Origin: Rutpela maculata
Taxonomy: Eukaryota; Arthropoda; Insecta; Coleoptera; Cerambycidae
DNA: 64,000 nucleotides
NCBI GenBank assembly: GCA_936432065.2
Contig: OW386291.2
Location: 104,411,823 to 104,475,822, forward strand
Reading direction: 5' to 3'
Of the stretch, positions 31,805 through 43,556 are shown one piece after another; within the stretch, counting starts at the first letter, position 1; each line of letters opens with the position of its first letter. A program made the position numbers and the translations under genes. A model generated the notes under the pieces. It worked only from the letters and a program-made list of their open reading frames with translations. It searched no databases and was not told the origin of the DNA.

Positions 31805-32198
31805 TGTCACGTGTTTCCACCTTAGGAAACCACCCTCGCAAAATCCGTGGGTTCCAAAAATTATAACAAGAGATGTCCACTAACACACTTTATTAAATAT
31901 TTACTGGATACTTCACAATACTATTATTAATTTAAATACTCTTTACTGACTAAAATCACAATGTTTATCACTTTGTTTATCTTTGAAGTCTTAACCTCAC
32001 TTTCTATACTTTCTGAACTTTCTGAACTACTCGCCGAGAATGCGGTCGGTCTTTTATACCTAAAAATGACAGATCTCGATTGTTCTGTGATGACGCCACC
32101 ATTCTCTAGATAATTCCAGATGTCACTTTGGAATCTTCTGGTAGGTTCTTCTTCGGGTAGGTGCAAATACATCATTCTAGGGGTTGTAACACATTACA
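31805..32198 (-). repeat. gypsy 5' LTR
   Basis: 394 bp. A TATA-like TATAAAAG lies on the minus strand at 32051-32058 and an AATAAA word at 31889-31894, in the order promoter then polyadenylation signal. An 82-codon open frame (31927-32175, minus) is also open in the other LTR, but nothing marks it as coding. Confidence 0.9.
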
Positions 32199-32792
32199 AT
32201 AATATAATATTTAAAATCACCTACCCCAAAACCCATAAAACCACATCGGTAGTGGGGTGGAGGTGGAAGTGGGGATGGACGAAGTAAAAAATTATTTTGA
32301 GGTTTCTGGTTCTTGTACATACAATAAATCACAAATTTTTTTCATCCCCTTCAATAATGGGGTGGGGCGAGGTGTGGGGGTGGTAATGGGGGTGGCTAAT
32401 GCCAAATTTTTTTTTTGAGACCTTAGCTTCTCTTGTATATACTAAATACCAATTTTATGGACTCTTACCTGCTTGATTCACCCATTTACCCCAAAGTTAC
32501 CCCAATTTACCTCCCAACCCTTCAACGGAACAAGATGAAAATATAATCTAGTTCCAGATCTCGTTAAAGTATATATGTGTACCAAATTTCAAGTCAATAT
32601 CTTAAACGGTTCCAGAGTAAACGTGCGCACAAAAAAAGTTAGACAGACAGAGACAGACAGAGAGACCAACAGACAGAACATTTTTTTTTCGCTCTTAAAA
32701 TCTCGACGTTTCATTGATTTTAAGCTTATTTGAACAATAAAAGTTTTAAAAATTTTGTTGTCGTTACTATACTTCCACTGGATGTGGAAGTA

Positions 32793-35674
32793 ATTGTACG
32801 CCTAACTCGATTCATTGGAAATTTTCATACGAAATTCGTTCAAGTAAACGTTCGAAACTTCAGGTACATGAGTCATGTGAATTGATATTTTTCACTATAC
32901 AGAAGAAATACGATTGTGATTTGAATTTCGTAAATCGGACCTCTGAGAACTCAGCTTCAATCGAATATATGGGTAGCTATTCGAAGCGCATGGCACTTAC
33001 ATATTAAATGATTACGAAAATTCGTTAATCTAGTTAATAACCGCTGAGCTATGCGATGCAGCCCCCGCCCCGTGGGTGTTAAAACTTATATTAGCGATTA
33101 TTAGTGACCCAATAGCTCCCGTACGTTACCAATATTACTTTGTGTCAAATCTCATCAAAATTGATCGCTTGTTTCGGCGCTATCCAGTGTACACGCATAT
33201 ACATATAAACACGCACAGATATTTTTTTGTGTTTTTGAGTTCAAAACGTAAAGATTTGGGCTTGTTTCAATTTTCTATTTTGTACCAATGCAGTAACCTC
33301 GTCATTTTTATGGATGGGGGTTAAAAATATTATTGTTTTACTTCCTAATATTTCATAATAAAATAATAATAAATGAACATACAAATTTTACATACAAACA
33401 ATAATTTTATAATAGTCAATTTTCTATGGCATGGTAGATGATATGATACCTGACTGTAATATTTTATGAATAGATGAGAAAGCAAAACTAGAGAAACATT
33501 CCAACAAAATAACGTGTAACAGTTTATTTGATAATTATTGTATTGCTTTGAAATGTTCTCAAAGTAGCATTACACCGTAATATACAAATATACTACGTGT
33601 ATTCTGTAATTATTATGCCTACAATAAAATTAAAACCCAATAGTTTCTCATTATTCCGTACAGTTTCCATTTCGCAGTTACAGCAACACTGAATGGTAAT
33701 TCCTTTAAAAGATAGCAGTATTTACCCCGGTACAGAAGCCATTCCATTTCGTTTTAATAAAACTGGAAGCGCTGATTTTGTTTTTGCAATCTATCGAGAA
33801 ATTATTGAATAAAAACGGGCAATTCTGAATGTTGTGTATCAAATCTGAGAACTTCCACAATGATGCATTTTTACGTTTCAGAATGTTTTATTGAAGTACA
33901 TAGTTTAGTTTATATGGGAGGGAAAAAAACACTACCCACTTTTATAAGCATTTATAACAGATCAGATTCTCAATAATGCAAAGAATCAATCCTAAATAAA
34001 CACTACAAACACAACACAAAAGAGCCATCCATAATAACACAAACCAAAAAACACAATTTTACTTCAACCTAATATTAAGTCAAACCAAAAATTCGATACA
34101 CCATTACATAAAATCACGTAACAATCTTAACTCTAATCATAAAGCTAAAGCAAAATGTGAACACTATCAGAGTTTTGCAAGAAAATTTCGCTGTTGAAAA
34201 CTCCTAATACGAAACTGAACGACTTCATATGAGAAATTTAATCATGGATGTGCAGAACCATTCTTAAATCGAACATACAAAAATAATTTTTACTGAAACT
34301 GCGTAGAAAATTTGCCAGACTTCTATTTTTCCTTTATTCCAGGTGGCACGGAGTGGGCATATGCGCTTGAAGTGTAAATTTGTGTGTGTCTGTCTCTTAA
34401 TGTCTATCTTTGTAACGGATGAATCGATTTGATGCAGTTTTCACCATGTACGATTTAGTATTTCTACAGAGAGGTTTACAGATATTTAAATTTTTGAATT
34501 TCGGTCACCACCTTGGATCCGTTATACAGAAAAGTCAAGAAATGATTCGATAGCGATGAAATTGAAAACGCATTTTGGCACTTCAAGCACGATTACCACG
34601 AATATGTTATAAATTTCGACATTTTGCACCCTGCTACATCTGAATATCTAGAAAATCATCCAATCGTGATATTTTCAATTTTTCCTGCCAGGGGATTTTA
34701 ACAATTTTAATTCTGTGTCTTAAACTACCATTAATTTTTTATATACAAAGCATAAATTACTGGTAGATCATACGAATGTTTCATAAAAGTTTCTATGAAA
34801 TACTCCAGTTCTTTTAGGCGATTCGCATTTTATTAAAGTAAAGCAGTATATAAATTTTATTCATTCTCGAGTTCCACTCAAACTCACTTACGCCATTCAG
34901 CTGTATGCAAACTACTTTCATAGTTTTCCAAGCAATATCAAGCACATTTTTAGTACAATGATATCATGTGGGCGTTCTCTTAACCATTGAATATAACAAT
35001 GTTAGAGTGGTAAACTGAACTGGTATAGGAATTATTTAAAGAAGAAAAGTTAATATAAAATGTATTGTTGGCTCACTGCTTCTCATAAATGAAGTAGTAT
35101 TAATAAAAGCAGAACGTGCTTGTCGGTTTCAGCCGAAGTATTTTGTCATTTCCTATGACTAAAAGATTATGCCTATATTGAATACATTATGCAGCATTTT
35201 GGCGTGTTTGGTAAAAATAATTAAGGACAGTCAGATGCATTGGCATTTTTATTTTGATTAAATACAGACTAGACTACTGATATAAGTATTACAATTTGTT
35301 GATTTAGTCTAGTCCACACGGTTAACACTAAAATGTTGAATATATTCTGCAATTTGTGAAAGAAGCACGAATTTTAGCACAATTATTCTTTAGATTATTC
35401 GATTTCAAATTAATAATTTCAAACAGGAAATACTTTTAACAAGTAAATTGAATGATAATTGAAATAACATAAAAAATACTTCCCAAGAATCTCATTTGAA
35501 GTTAGATAGAAAATAGGAACAAATCTTTTCAAATGATTAGGGTACTTAGGCAGCTCATTCAAGAAACCAGAAGAAGCGAGAGAAGGAAAATGCCCATATA
35601 ATGTTAGCAGACTTTAATCTACACATAGAGAAACATGACCAAATCATATCCGAGCAACTAAAATTTATTAATAT
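32793..35674. other. AT-rich region, no gene recognised
   Basis: About 34380-34700 has phrases common in arthropod repeat UTRs (GTGTGTGTCTGTCTC and AACGGATGAATCGATTTGATGCAG) but no coding domain. No other feature recognised. Confidence 0.45.
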
Positions 35675-36380
35675 TCTGAAGTACATACATGCGCATCTCC
35701 GAAGCCTGGCCCGGAGCCAGTCCGACAACCACGGCGCTGGGCGGGGCAGGTTCGGTTCGGCTTGGCGACGATAACAAAATAGATAATTAAAATTCCTACC
35801 CACCTAGCGTAAGTTTAAGAAATAATATATTTAAAATGCTGCCCACATGGGCGTAAAACTAATACATATAAAATTCAGAACTAGTCGCTGGTTATGACAC
35901 TGAATAAATTTGGGCTGGTTGATTGACTCTGGTGAAAAGCTAAAGAAAAAAAAACCGGTACAAGAACTACCGACCTGGTGGTCTCCCTGACGCCAGGAAA
36001 ATGTGATGGAAAAAGGTTAGGGTTTACGTTTGAATTTTTTTAAAGATTTATCGGAAAAAACGGAATTTTTGATGACAAAAAGAATAAAAATAACAAAAAC
36101 AGAACACAAAGAAAGAGTATAGAAAGGATTGGAAAGTTAAAGTTGATGAAAGATCAAAGGTGGAGAAATGATAGGTAGTGGTATAGGAAAGTATGACTAG
36201 GGAAGAGGTTGCCGGAAGATAAGCAACGCCTGGTATGGTGTTTGATCTACAATGGGGCATCATGCATTCTGATTTGGATTATGTTGCTGGTTAGCGAACT
36301 ATCGTCCAGTTTGAAGGTGTAGAATTTTTGGGAGATTTCTTGAACGTAGTCGGCTAGTGGGGTTATGTCGTGACATCATG
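35675..36380 (+). repeat. Y repeat, plus-strand copy
   Basis: It shares landmarks in order with the inverse of 41750-42308: GCCTGGCCCGGAGCCAG, GGGGCAGGTTCGGT, ATAGAAAGGATTG, GTTGCCGGAA(G/A)ATA, GCCTGGTATGGTG and GGTTAGCGAACTATC. About 200 bp near 35770-35990 differ between the copies. There is no coding potential. It could be part of a LINE 5' UTR or a non-autonomous element. Confidence 0.7.
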
Positions 36381-37292
36381 CGTATAAATCTTTGAGGGAG
36401 CTGTAACTGCCGGAATCAGAACTGAGGTGCATAAATTTATGTTCAGATCATATCTTAGTGGGCCAGAAGATAAGAGAATGGGTAAAAACACTGCAGCAAA
36501 AAAGGACAGTAGAAGACAATACAAACCACAGAATTCCATGGGAAACTGGAAAGATAAGAAGAAAGACGTAAAGAAATAATAAAACCTCAAACAATACTGG
36601 AACATTTCCGTATCGCAGCACGAAGAATATCAGAAGAAATACCGCGAAGAAATAGGAGAACAACTAATAGGAGAAGAAGTAGACTAAACATCAAAGATTT
36701 CAAAAATCAAAATTGCGGCAAGTAAAACTTTAATAATCACTTAGGAGCCCAGCAAGAAAGGAAACAAATAATATCGGATGCGGAATATAAACGAAAGACT
36801 AATTTGAGAGAGAATCCATGAGAAAACAGAATGCAAAAAAGCTTCTCAAAAACATAGAGACCTTATCAGCGGAACGAATAAACCAAGCCTGAAAAAATAA
36901 AGATAAAATAAGATATATCGCAACATTGGACCAAGAAGCTGGAGTAAGAGAGCAACGCAGAAAAGGAATGAACGAAATTAATAACAAAAAAAAAAGGCTT
37001 GTCCAAGGGCTAGTACCCTTGAACAAGCCACCACTCTTAAAGGATCAACTGCTAAAAATAATGGCTAGAGCTAGAAGAAATACTGCACCTAGAATAGACA
37101 AAATGCACTATGGACTAAAGGAAGATCTACAAATTATGCATGGATGGAAATTACACATCTACCAACGGAATGGACCACGAACATATAAGTACCCCGAAAT
37201 CAACTCACCATAGAGTATAGATGATTGCAGAAGAATACTACCCTGTAGCGTAGGTTACAAATACCACACACAATGTCTGCACGAAAAACTAA
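36381..37292 (+). other. A-rich purine-biased segment before the X array
   Basis: The composition matches X coding strands (AGAAGAA/AACAATA-rich). The frame 36926-37213 gives peptides such as IMARARRNTAPRIDK, which I do not recognise. It may be upstream X sequence, since it runs continuously into the first X tandem unit, but it has no equivalent in the other X copies here. Confidence 0.35.
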
Positions 37293-37530
37293 TGAAACAC
37301 ATCGGGAAACTATCAGAAAATATGAATCAAAGGCAGTGTGCACCATCAAGAGAAGAAGTCCGAGAAAATCTGAATGAAACATCGTCCAATTTCTCGCCAA
37401 AACAATAGGACCAATGGAACGATAAGAAGCGTTAACATTAATAGGAAAGGAAAACAATAACAAAAGAAATAGAAGATTAAAATATAAACTTCTGGATGTC
37501 TAAAAAATCAAAATAAATGTTGGTACCTAT

Positions 37531-38154
37531 TGTAATGAAGCATTCTTTAAATTTCTGCTCCATTACTAAGATTCCGGATTAACACACGATACCAATGTGC
37601 ACACGGCACGCAAATCTACCCAGCTCCCGTCTAGAGGCAAGGATTTGCACTAAACTATACGCAGTTCTACGTCACCAGTAAGCGAGGATTCTCGGATATA
37701 AAAGCCGCCACAAATCAACAGAATTCAGAGTGTGAACAACTCTGACAATCTGTCTACAGCTTGCTGAGCTGGATATATTACAGTTTTGTACATCTCCCGA
37801 CGCAAACACGACGGAGCGAATGCAATCTGACCCTGGGAATCCTACAGCGTGTTGAGCTGGGAAACTTCTTGAGTCGACAATATTCATTCACCCGACGCCC
37901 GATGCCACTCCGGTAGCAACAACAAACGTCGCATCGCAATCGTTACACACTCTCTCTCTCTCTCTCTCAGATAATAGAAAATGTTGTGCTAAGAACCGTA
38001 AAAGATACGGAAGTATAACCTGTACCTGTATGTTATGTAACACTGCCTGTTTGAAGAAGTAAATAAATTGTTTATATTTTTATTGGACTGTCTTATTAAC
38101 TAATCTGGACCCTGATTAATCTCCGAACCAGCTACCCGACAACAAACTGTTACA
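37531..38154 (+). mobile_element. solo LTR, 624 bp
   Basis: It starts TGTAATGAAGC and ends CTGTTACA, giving the TG...CA ends of an LTR. CTAT flanks both sides (37527-37530 and 38155-38158). It contains a TATA box TATAAAAG (37697-37704), a CT microsatellite (37950-37968) and AATAAA (38062-38067), in the order of U3/R/U5. The target phrase TTGGTA...TAAAATAGCTC is continuous in units B and C. The internal region was presumably lost by recombination between LTRs. It does not match the gypsy LTRs at 28.2-32.2 kb. Confidence 0.85.
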
Positions 38155-38473
38155 CTATAAAATAGCTCAACGAAATACTGAAAACTTGTCTATAGAAAGG
38201 ACCCTACATATCAACTGACACAAACGAAACACATCGGGAAACTATCAGAAAATAATAATCAAAGGTAGTGTACACCATCAAGAGAAGAAGTCCGAGAAGA
38301 TCTGAAACAACTACTCGCAAAAACAATAGGACCAACGCGCAACGGAACGATAAGAAGCGTTAACATTAATAGAAGAGGAAAACAATAACAAAAAGAATAG
38401 AAGATTAAAATATAAACTTCTGGATGTCCAAAAAATCAAAATAAATGTTGGTATAAAATAACTCAACGAAATA

Positions 38474-39036
38474 TAGACTAGCGGTACATGATCAGTCAGG
38501 TGCAACGTTTTTAAAATGCATGCCAATCATATATATGAATGAAATTACCATGAATATGCCAGAAACGCAAATTTTAGGCAGTCGTCGCGTGCAGAAGGCT
38601 GTGCAAATCGATTTCTTTTGTTTCTTTTTTTTGTGTTTTTTTTTTAATTTTAAAATGGATGCCAATAGTGTCAAACGCAAAGCCTTAAAAAAAAATCCGA
38701 AATCAAAATCATCTAAAATCAAGAACACCAAAAAATTTTACGATTTAATGTGCGCATCAACAGTTGTTTTGCGCGCGTAAACTGCATGCCAATGAATTTC
38801 CGCTGGATTCTTTTCCACGGCTTATCGTTTAGCACTATTGGCATCCATCTTAAAAAAAAAAAAAAAAAAAAAAATACAAAAAAAAGAAACAAAAAAAATC
38901 GATTTGCACAGCCTTCTGCACGCGACGACTGCCTAAAATTTGCGTTTCTGGCATATTCACGGTAATTTCATTCATATATATGATTGGCATGCATTTTAAA
39001 AACGTTGCACCTGACTGGTCATGTACCGCCAGTCTA
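38474..39036. mobile_element. foldback MITE, ~190-bp TIRs
   Basis: The ends TAGACTAGCGGTACATGA and (inverse of the right end) TAGACTGGCGGTACATGA open arms of about 190 bp that include GGTGCAACGTTTTTAAAATG and TTAGGCAGTCGTCGCGTGC. The inner part is also symmetrical around 38650-38850 (ATGGATGCCAATAGTG and its inverse). ATA flanks both sides (38471-38473, 39037-39039) and the uninterrupted unit reads CGAAATACTGG. A 23-A run sits inside the right arm. No transposase is present. The 3-bp duplication would fit a Harbinger-like system, but the sequence is not TTA/TAA, so the superfamily is open. Confidence 0.85.
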
Positions 39037-39375
39037 ATACTGGAAACATGTGTTTAGAAAGGATCTTACATATCAACTGACACAAACGAAACACATCGGG
39101 AAACTATCAGAAAATGATAATCAAAGGTAGTGTGTACCATCAAGAGAAGTCCGAGAAGATCTGAAACAACTACTCGCAAAAACAATAGGACCAACGCGCA
39201 ACGGAGAGATAAGAAGCGTTATATTAATAGGAGATGAAAACAATAACAAAAATAATAGAAAATTTAAAATATAACTTCGGATATCCAAAAAATCAAAATA
39301 AATGTTGGTATAAAATAGCTCAACGAAATACTGGAAACATGTCCACAGAAAGGACCCTACATATCAACTGATGAA

Positions 39376-39775
39376 GAAAGCACTAATAATTGAACAGGAA
39401 TAAACTCAAAATAGGGACAACACGCGGTTAACATCAATTGAGAGGAACGAACTAGAAAAAACTCAAGCACACTGGGAACGAACAGCAAGGGCAAAGAGGA
39501 ATCTCATAAAGAAAACGCAAATGCATATACGCTGCCGGAATCAGGAATCAGAAACGGAGTAAACAGAAGAAAGCTCAAAAAGAGGAGCATAAACACATCA
39601 AGCCACGATGCAATGCGGAAACGCATCTCAATAACCTACACTTCCCATCCTATGTTCCTGTACCATGCGCCAAGTGGCTCTCGCTGCTGGCAATAAGTCC
39701 AACCCAGCGTAGACGTAGCCGGCGGTGTGTTTCCCGGGAGTGGTAGCAATACCTACTGTGGCTGGTAAATAAAAA
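39376..39775 (+). mobile_element. X element 3' end (X4)
   Basis: It continues from tandem unit C. It contains CACTGGGAACGAACAGCAAGG, the phrase CAAGTGGCTCTCGCTGCTGG and a terminus CTGGTAAATAAAAATCAATTG. Stops are frequent. Equivalent to the 3' part of X3. Confidence 0.7.
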
Positions 39776-41749
39776 TCAATTGTTCTGTAAATTATTCGAA
39801 ACGATTTAATCTGCAGCACACCCATGGCATGGAATTTTAACGATATGTCTTATTATGAGTGTCATAAATTTCTATTCTATACTTTGAAACAAACCTGAAA
39901 TCATTAGTAGATTAGATAAATAGTTGAACAAAATAGCTATTTGTGTATTAAAAGCGTAAAGTGCCCCATTGACGCTCGAGAAAATAAGCTACGTTTATTT
40001 CAGGACAATCATCATATTCATTTGCACAGATTAGACATTCGTTGGGGCAACCGCCACATTTTGCATAAACATAAATGAAAATATTTGATGGAACAATAGT
40101 CACAATAATATGCCATAGGTTTAAATTAAATATTCGTTGGGGCAATTGCCACAGTAAAATAATGGAAAGTATTCGTTGGGACAAACCCTCGCATTTACTT
40201 CTATGGAATAATCAGGTCAGCTACGCAAACAACAAATTTAATTGGTGACAATGACAATAGTCATTTATTCTGAAATATTTATTTATTGACGTCAGCATAC
40301 GTAAAATCTGATGAGCTCGGGATAGGAGGAGGGCCCAATGGCCCATAAGACCGGTTTTCGGCCTAATTTATTTTTGAACAAAAAAAAAACTGAAAAACAT
40401 TTTTTTATTATTTACTATCAATATCGAATCGATTCCACCCCAAACAAAACTTTCCCCCATCCCCCTTTTTTAACCTAGATATGGGGTGTTTCAATATTGA
40501 CCATAGAAAATCCAAAGGCATGTATAAAATTCAGTTAGTACGGATGCTTCATAAATTCTATCAGACTATTACTTAAAATTCTATTTAGAAAAAAATATTG
40601 TCTAAACTAATTTTGTCTTTTATATGAGACCATATGAAACGTTGCTAAATAATTATACAAAGTACTAAACAATATTAAAATTACGCAACTGATGTTTAAT
40701 AACAAACACGATATAGAGCAGTTTCACAAAAAATGAAATTAATGCTAGAAAAAGTTGTAAGATTTATTCTTTTGTAATACATAACTATTACTATTATCAT
40801 TATTAGGAAATAACCAGCCATGTGGCAAACAAGGTCGCCAGTCAAGTGTAAATAATAATTTCAAAAACTTCCATTACAGAAAAAAGTGTACTTAACAAGA
40901 ACGTCATGCTTATTTAATAAAATAATTTAATTTAAATGTGATAACCAGCTAAAAACAGCAGCAAGCCAAATACGACATTGGTATTTTTGCCTGACATTAT
41001 TTAGGTCAGGAATCTTTCAAGAGATTCAGTCTGGCAAATACTATAAACTGAAAATTAGATGGTTATAATTAAAATTATAACTCTCCTTAAAAATTGGTTG
41101 TTCTCAGTGAGCTATCTACATTTATACAAATTTAATTAACTTAAAATTAAACAAGTGATTATTGTAATTTTGTGGATTCAAAAAACTTCACCGCGTAAGA
41201 AATTCACTGCTAATATGATCAGTGTATTACTTGGTTATTACATACATTTTAGAGTAACATTTACATAAGAGATTACACCTTACACAGTTGTATTGCTTCT
41301 TGCAATATCGCGAGATATTGCAATTACATCCTCTAACTCTGATGCTCTGAAAGTGATATTTACATATTAAGTGTATGGATCTATAAGATAATCTAGAAGA
41401 CAGTCAATTTCCTTGCTAATGGTAATGACATTTAAACATGGATTCACTCGATTATTGGGATATTTGTAAAGCTATTCAATGTGAATATATCATGAGAATC
41501 TCTGGTTTCACAAGAACAAACAGAACCTAAAAAATTAATTTTTCAAAATTAAATATATCTTTTGTTACTGTTGATGTATCATTTTGTCATCGTCAACTCT
41601 GGGTTTAGTTGAAGAGCAGAAAGTGTTTTACTGTACTGAACTTTGTCATTTTATTTTAGTACTTACTACAACGAATAAATATATTATTATTATTTTATTT
41701 CTCTTTTCCATACAATAATACTTTGCCTATATATGAAATACTTATCGAT
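39776..41749. other. AT-rich region, no gene; small ATTCGTTGGGGCAA repeats
   Basis: Near 40035-40195 the word ATTCGTTGGG(G/A)CAA occurs three times, two followed by CCRCCACA-like words. Short frames show no protein character. Nothing else recognised. Confidence 0.4.
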
Positions 41750-42308
41750 GACAAATATTACTGAAGCTGAGTTACAGTCTGGTTTTGGAGTACGGCATCT
41801 TGGAGCAGCAGATGATATAAGTAAGATTACTACTAAATCTCGCAAAAATTCTGAGTTCAAACTGGGGGATAGTTCGCTAACCCGCAACATAACCTGAATC
41901 AAACAGCATAATGCCATACTTTTCCACATCAGACATCCCCCACCATACCAGGAGTTGCCTATTTTCCGGCAACTCCCTTAGCCACACTTTCCTCTACCAT
42001 AACTTACTATTATTCTAAACTTTATCTTTCCTCAACTTTACATTTTCAATCCTTTCTATTTTCTCTCTTTTGTTCAATTTGTTCTTGTTTATCCTTTTTG
42101 TTCTTTTGCCATTTTTGTCTCTATTATTCCCTCTAGACCAAAAATTTCAAAAATTTAGGAGTTTAACTTTTTTCTTTCCCGTCAATTGTTGTGTTAGCTG
42201 ACCGAACCTGCCCTACATTCACCGCGGCGCTACGCGCCCTGGTTATTTAGTTGGCTCCGGGCCAGGTTCCGGAAAGGTGTATGTAGCCATTCGTTAAAAA
42301 TAAAATGC
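41750..42308 (-). repeat. Y repeat, minus-strand copy
   Basis: Inverse of 35675-36380 with the same ordered landmarks. It ends at AAAATAAAATG followed by a CTT microsatellite, which would be a (GAA)n start on its own strand. Confidence 0.7.
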
Positions 42309-42328
42309 TTCTTCTTCTTCTTCTTCGT
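42309..42328. repeat. (CTT)n microsatellite
   Basis: Six CTT units join the Y repeat to a SINE copy. Confidence 0.9.
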
Positions 42329-42335
42329 ACTGTGT

Positions 42336-42525
42336 GGCGAATATGCTGGCCGACTGTCTATCGCGCTCTGGGTTCGAGCCCCAGCCCCGATCTGACAATA
42401 CAGGTGGGTATGGATGTATGTTTGAGTTTTTCCAAATATGTAACCCCCTTCCGGGCAGCCTTGGCTTTGGGTCTGGGGGTTGACTACTATATGTGGTGTG
42501 TTAATGTTTTATTATGATTTCAACG
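42336..42525 (+). mobile_element. tRNA-derived SINE, copy 2 (5'-truncated)
   Basis: It starts within the tRNA-like head (TGGCGAATATGCTGGCCGAC), keeps the B box GGGTTCGAGCCCC (42370-42382) and follows the body of copy 1 through AGCCTTGGCTTTGGG to GTTTTATTATG. The A-box region is missing. Confidence 0.75.
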
Positions 42526-43556
42526 ATATATTACAAATTTGTTCTTTTCCGTTCATTTTCTGTAAAAAAAAATATTTGTCCTCGCGGAACAGAGGCATGC
42601 ATCGCATAGCTCAGCGGTAACTAAGCCCAGTTATTAACTAAATTAATGAATTTTCGCACACATTTGTTGGGGAGATTCCAGCCGCTTCTAATAGCTGTCC
42701 ATTGAGAGCACGAGAATGCAAAAGGTAAACTAGAAATCAAAGTATTTGTGTCAATAGTGGTACACTCATCTGTATAGTAGAAAAATTGTTTGTAAACGAA
42801 TTCTCAAACTATCAAATTATTCACCTTCAATGCAGGGATATGCAACTGTTGATTCACTACAAAACAGTTATGAGAACGAACCGCCATTGATGCTAGAGGT
42901 TTAATTATACCTACGTAATATCTATTCCTTTGTATAATTTACTCATTCAGTGGACTGACGTTATCGCAGCGATGCCAGTCCATTCTGCTATAGGGAACAG
43001 AAATAATGTACACAACTATTTTCCCAACAATAGTGGCTCTCCTCATCCCCAAAGGATATGACAAAGTTTAACTTATATACGTACATTGTATGTATGTTAC
43101 TGTAACTTTATTTTCATTGGCGTCCCCCGGGACGAATAGATTTGTCTTGTGGCGCATTACGCAACCAATAAAAAATAGCGTAGAGAATGAGAAACAATTC
43201 GCTTTCTTGATTGTACCTTATTACCTAGCTGCGGGAATGCTTCGGCCATTTACTTTTTTCATGAGCAATATCCCCACTGAGAGATGTATTGTAGTTAATG
43301 GACCATCATCAAATGGCCATTCATCATATGATTGATAATATGACCTTTTTTTTTTTAAACACAAAAAGTTTCTCTATAAAACTATAACAGCTCCCAATAA
43401 AGTTTCAACAACAGAGTAAACTTCAAGAAAAACGTTTTATGTACGCTATAGATAATCATTTCTATATTTGCTTGTATATAGATGTTTTTATTTTCTTGAC
43501 CGTTGATATCAAATTAACTTGATGTAGGTATATCCTGGGTTATCGGTCTTTATAAT
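42526..43556. other. spacer, no gene
   Basis: No domain or shared repeat recognised, including in the 81-codon frame 43090-43335. Confidence 0.4.

Larger units (their letters stand above)
28201..32198 (-). mobile_element. Ty3/gypsy LTR retrotransposon, internally deleted
   Basis: Two direct LTRs (391 and 394 bp) start TGTCACGTG and end ATTACA on the plus strand and are flanked by ATAA (28197-28200 and 32199-32202). The element reads on the minus strand: 5' LTR, primer-binding site, gag, protease, integrase remnant, polypurine tract, 3' LTR. At 4.0 kb it is shorter than a full gypsy element. RT and RNase H are missing between protease and integrase, and the integrase catalytic core is missing between the zinc-binding and C-terminal domains. 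The LTRs differ by four substitutions and one 3-bp indel (about 1%), so the insertion is young. A mutated copy is unlikely to encode its own mobility. Transposition in trans by a full-length relative is inferred. Confidence 0.92.
28092..32792 (+). repeat. W repeat interrupted by a gypsy element
   Basis: 28092-28200 is the 5' part of W and 32199-32792 the rest, ending CACTGGATGTGGAAGTA. Removing 28201-32198 and one copy of ATAA restores the continuous W phrase ACTTTAATAATATAATATTT seen in other copies. This is direct evidence of the insertion event. Confidence 0.9.
37293..39375 (+). repeat. threefold ~300-bp tandem within X
   Basis: Units start at GAAACACATCGGGAAACTATC: A at 37293, B at 38226, C at 39088. 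After removing the solo LTR from A and the MITE from B, the lengths are about 305, 296 and 288 bp. Each unit contains AAGTCCGAGAAGATCTGAA, ATAAGAAGCGTTA and ATGTTGGTATAAAATAGCTC, and ends CCTACATATCAACTGA. Unit C continues into the X 3' end. The array formed before either insertion, since each insertion affects only one unit. Confidence 0.85.

Noticed and set aside
36926..37213. 95-codon frame as a possible host gene exon
   Set aside because: It has purine-rich codons, no recognised domain, no clear splice context and continuity with the X repeat. It is more likely decayed LINE sequence.
42336..42385. Possible tRNA gene with GGGTTCGAGCCCC
   Set aside because: The A-box side is truncated and the following body matches another dispersed copy at 12.3-12.5 kb, so it is a SINE.
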